A stretch of 64,000 bases of DNA, from assembly GCF_002970975.1 (NCBI RefSeq), contig NZ_PNFA01000005.1, positions 248,001-312,000 of the forward strand, in the 5' to 3' direction. This document shows, piece by piece, positions 61,470 to 64,000 of this stretch. The notes below the pieces were generated by a model that did not search any database, was not told the origin of the DNA, and saw only the letters and a list, made by a program, of their open reading frames with translations. The position numbers and the translations under genes are program-made. This DNA comes from Microbacterium halophytorum (lineage in GTDB: Bacteria > Actinomycetota > Actinomycetes > Actinomycetales > Microbacteriaceae). Positions within the stretch are counted from its first letter, which is position 1, and every line of letters starts with the position of its first letter.

Positions 61470-62771
61470 ATGCGGATCTCCGTCATCGGATGCGGGTACC
61501 TGGGGGCGGTGCACGCCGCCGCGATGGCCTCGCTCGGCCACGATGTCGTCGGCATCGACGTCGACGAGGACCGGGTTCGCGCTCTCGCGGAAGGGGTGTC
61601 CCCCATCTTCGAACCGGGCCTGCCGGAGGCGCTCCGCGAGGGCATCGCAGCGGGCCGGCTGCGCTTCTCGTCCGAGATGTCCGACGCGGCGGCCGCGGAT
61701 GTCCACTTCGTCGCCGTCGGCACGCCCCAGCTCGCGCACGGCGCCGGCGCCGACGTCTCGTACGTCGACGCGGCGTTCGCGGCGCTGCGGGAGCACCTGC
61801 GTCCCGGCGCGCTGGTCGTCGGGAAGTCGACCGTGCCCGTCGGCACCGCCGCCCGGCTCGCCGAGGGCCTGGCGGGCGCGGGCGCCCGCCTGATCTGGAA
61901 CCCCGAGTTCCTGCGCGAGGGCCGCGCGATCCGCGACACCGTCGCGCCGGACCGGCTCGTCTACGGAGTGAGCCCGGCCGGCGACGACGGCGTCGCGACC
62001 CTCGACGAGGTGTACGCGCCGCTCGTGGCCAGGGGCACCCCCCGGCTCGTGACCGATTACGCGACGGCCGAGCTCGTGAAGACCGCCGCGAACGCGTTCC
62101 TCGCGACGAAGATCTCGTTCATCAACGCCATGGCCGACGTCGCGGAGGCCACGGGGGCCGACGTGACGACCCTCGCCGACGCCATCGGGCACGACGCCCG
62201 CATCGGGCGGAAGTTCCTGAACGCCGGCGTCGGCTTCGGCGGGGGCTGCCTGCCGAAGGACATCCGGGCATTCGTGGCCCGCGCCGAGGAGCTCGGCCTG
62301 GGCGATTCGCTGGCGTTCCTGAAGGAGGTCGACCGCATCAACCTGCGCAGGCGGGAGCGCCTCGTGGACCTCGTCGTCGACTCGTTCGAGGGCGAGCCGG
62401 CCGGGCGGCGCGTCGCCGTGCTCGGCCTCGCCTTCAAGCCCGAGAGCGATGACATCCGCGACTCCCCCGCCCTCGACGTCGCGGTGCGCCTGCGCGGACT
62501 CGGGGCGAAGGTGCGCTGCTACGACCCGGAGGCCATGCCGAACGCGCGCCGCATGCACCCGCAGCTGAAGTACGCGGCGACGGCGGAGCACGCGCTCAGG
62601 GACGCGGAGGCCGTCGTCCTCGTCACCGAGTGGCGCGAGTTCCGCGAGATGGACCCCGCCGGCGCCTTCGGCATCGTCAGCCGGCCAGTGATGATCGACG
62701 GCCGCAATGCGCTCGACGCCGAAGCGTGGCGCGCCGCCGGCTGGGCGTACGCCGGCATGGGTCGCCCCTGA
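61470..62771 (+). CDS. ugd: UDP-glucose 6-dehydrogenase
   Basis: The product has 433 residues. It oxidises UDP-glucose twice to UDP-glucuronate with NAD+. The N-terminal Rossmann fold has ISVIGCGYLGAVHAAAMASL; GTPQLAHGAGADVSYVDAA and STVPVGTAARL follow; the catalytic Cys is in GVGFGGGCLPKDIRAF; the C-terminal UDP-binding half has VAVLGLAFKPESDDIRDSPA. ATG at 61470 follows GGGAGGGG. UDP-glucuronate feeds capsule or teichuronic acid; no such genes are beside it. It stands, on the opposite strand, between the S10 operon and tuf. Confidence 0.95.
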   Translation: MRISVIGCGYLGAVHAAAMASLGHDVVGIDVDEDRVRALAEGVSPIFEPGLPEALREGIAAGRLRFSSEMSDAAAADVHFVAVGTPQLAHGAGADVSYVDAAFAALREHLRPGALVVGKSTVPVGTAARLAEGLAGAGARLIWNPEFLREGRAIRDTVAPDRLVYGVSPAGDDGVATLDEVYAPLVARGTPRLVTDYATAELVKTAANAFLATKISFINAMADVAEATGADVTTLADAIGHDARIGRKFLNAGVGFGGGCLPKDIRAFVARAEELGLGDSLAFLKEVDRINLRRRERLVDLVVDSFEGEPAGRRVAVLGLAFKPESDDIRDSPALDVAVRLRGLGAKVRCYDPEAMPNARRMHPQLKYAATAEHALRDAEAVVLVTEWREFREMDPAGAFGIVSRPVMIDGRNALDAEAWRAAGWAYAGMGRP

Positions 62772-62847
62772 CCCACAGCGGAACGCGCGCCGGCGCGGAG
62801 ACGATCGCCGCCATCCGGGCCGCCGCCCGTCCGCCCTCGGAGACGCG

Positions 62848-62881
62848 GGAAGGGCCCGGATCCGAGGATCCGGGCCCTTCC
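62848..62881. terminator. Bidirectional terminator between ugd and tuf
   Basis: A perfect 16-bp stem (GGAAGGGCCCGGATCC and complement, 2-nt gap) lies 14 bp before the tuf 3' end and 76 bp after the ugd stop, between convergent genes. Confidence 0.8.
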
Positions 62882-62895
62882 GAGCAATCAGATGA

Positions 62896-64000
<1,105 letters not shown>

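Overview
The window is high-GC actinobacterial chromosome, most likely Microbacteriaceae (Microbacterium-like). The evidence is the GC-rich codon use, the tiny ribosomal protein bS22 beside a MerR/excisionase-type HTH gene (as in Rv0500A/Rv0500B of M. tuberculosis), a spc-alpha ribosomal cluster without rpsD, and many start codons placed 6-7 nt after a TAnnnT hexamer, which is the leaderless arrangement common in Actinobacteria. Genus assignment is inference. I see no tRNA, rRNA, transposase, CRISPR array or prophage gene.

Layout. 1-5.2 kb: a truncated DUF3054 membrane protein, a hot-dog thioesterase, a LiaFSR-like envelope-stress trio (kinase, regulator, DUF4097 protein) and a DUF368 lipid-carrier transporter. 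5.4-10.1 kb: aspS, an MFS exporter, a Dabb protein, a glutaredoxin-like protein and a rhodanese. 10.3-15.1 kb: a compact locus that may be one system, made of a Met-rich DM13 lipoprotein, an OmpR/HK two-component pair and a membrane-anchored sulfite-oxidase-family molybdoenzyme. The three promoters of this locus share one palindromic motif. 15.3-23.7 kb: HTH plus bS22, a TetR regulator with a DrrAB-type ABC exporter, a second HK/RR pair with another ABC-2 exporter, and an ArsR regulator. 23.8-28.1 kb: two complete TrkH/TrkA potassium uptake systems facing each other. 28.2-39.9 kb: proC, the tsaD-rimI-tsaB-tsaE tRNA t6A genes, and wall/cofactor genes (alr, acpS, glmS, coaA, a Ppx/GppA phosphatase, glmM). 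39.9-47.8 kb: rpsI-rplM, a CysQ-like phosphatase, an EEP-family phosphodiesterase, truA, a nucleosidase, then rplQ-rpoA-rpsK-rpsM-rpmJ-infA. 48-61 kb: a DsbA-like thiol protein, map, adk, secY and the spc and S10 ribosomal operons down to rpsJ, all on the minus strand. 61.5-64 kb: a UDP-glucose dehydrogenase gene lying between rpsJ and a 5'-truncated tuf.

The intergenic DNA is unusually structured. At least five families of inverted-repeat element occur in two or three copies each, with conserved lengths: a 58-bp element with a covarying stem pair and a conserved loop, a 64-65-bp element, a 40-bp element, a 103-bp element, and a 109-bp tandem repeat. None encodes a protein. The ribosomal cluster is also cut by perfect hairpins after rplQ, rpsK, rplO and rplE.

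Most genes are housekeeping and can be named with confidence. The signalling loci and repeats are accessory and less certain. Promoter and operator calls rest on pattern only.
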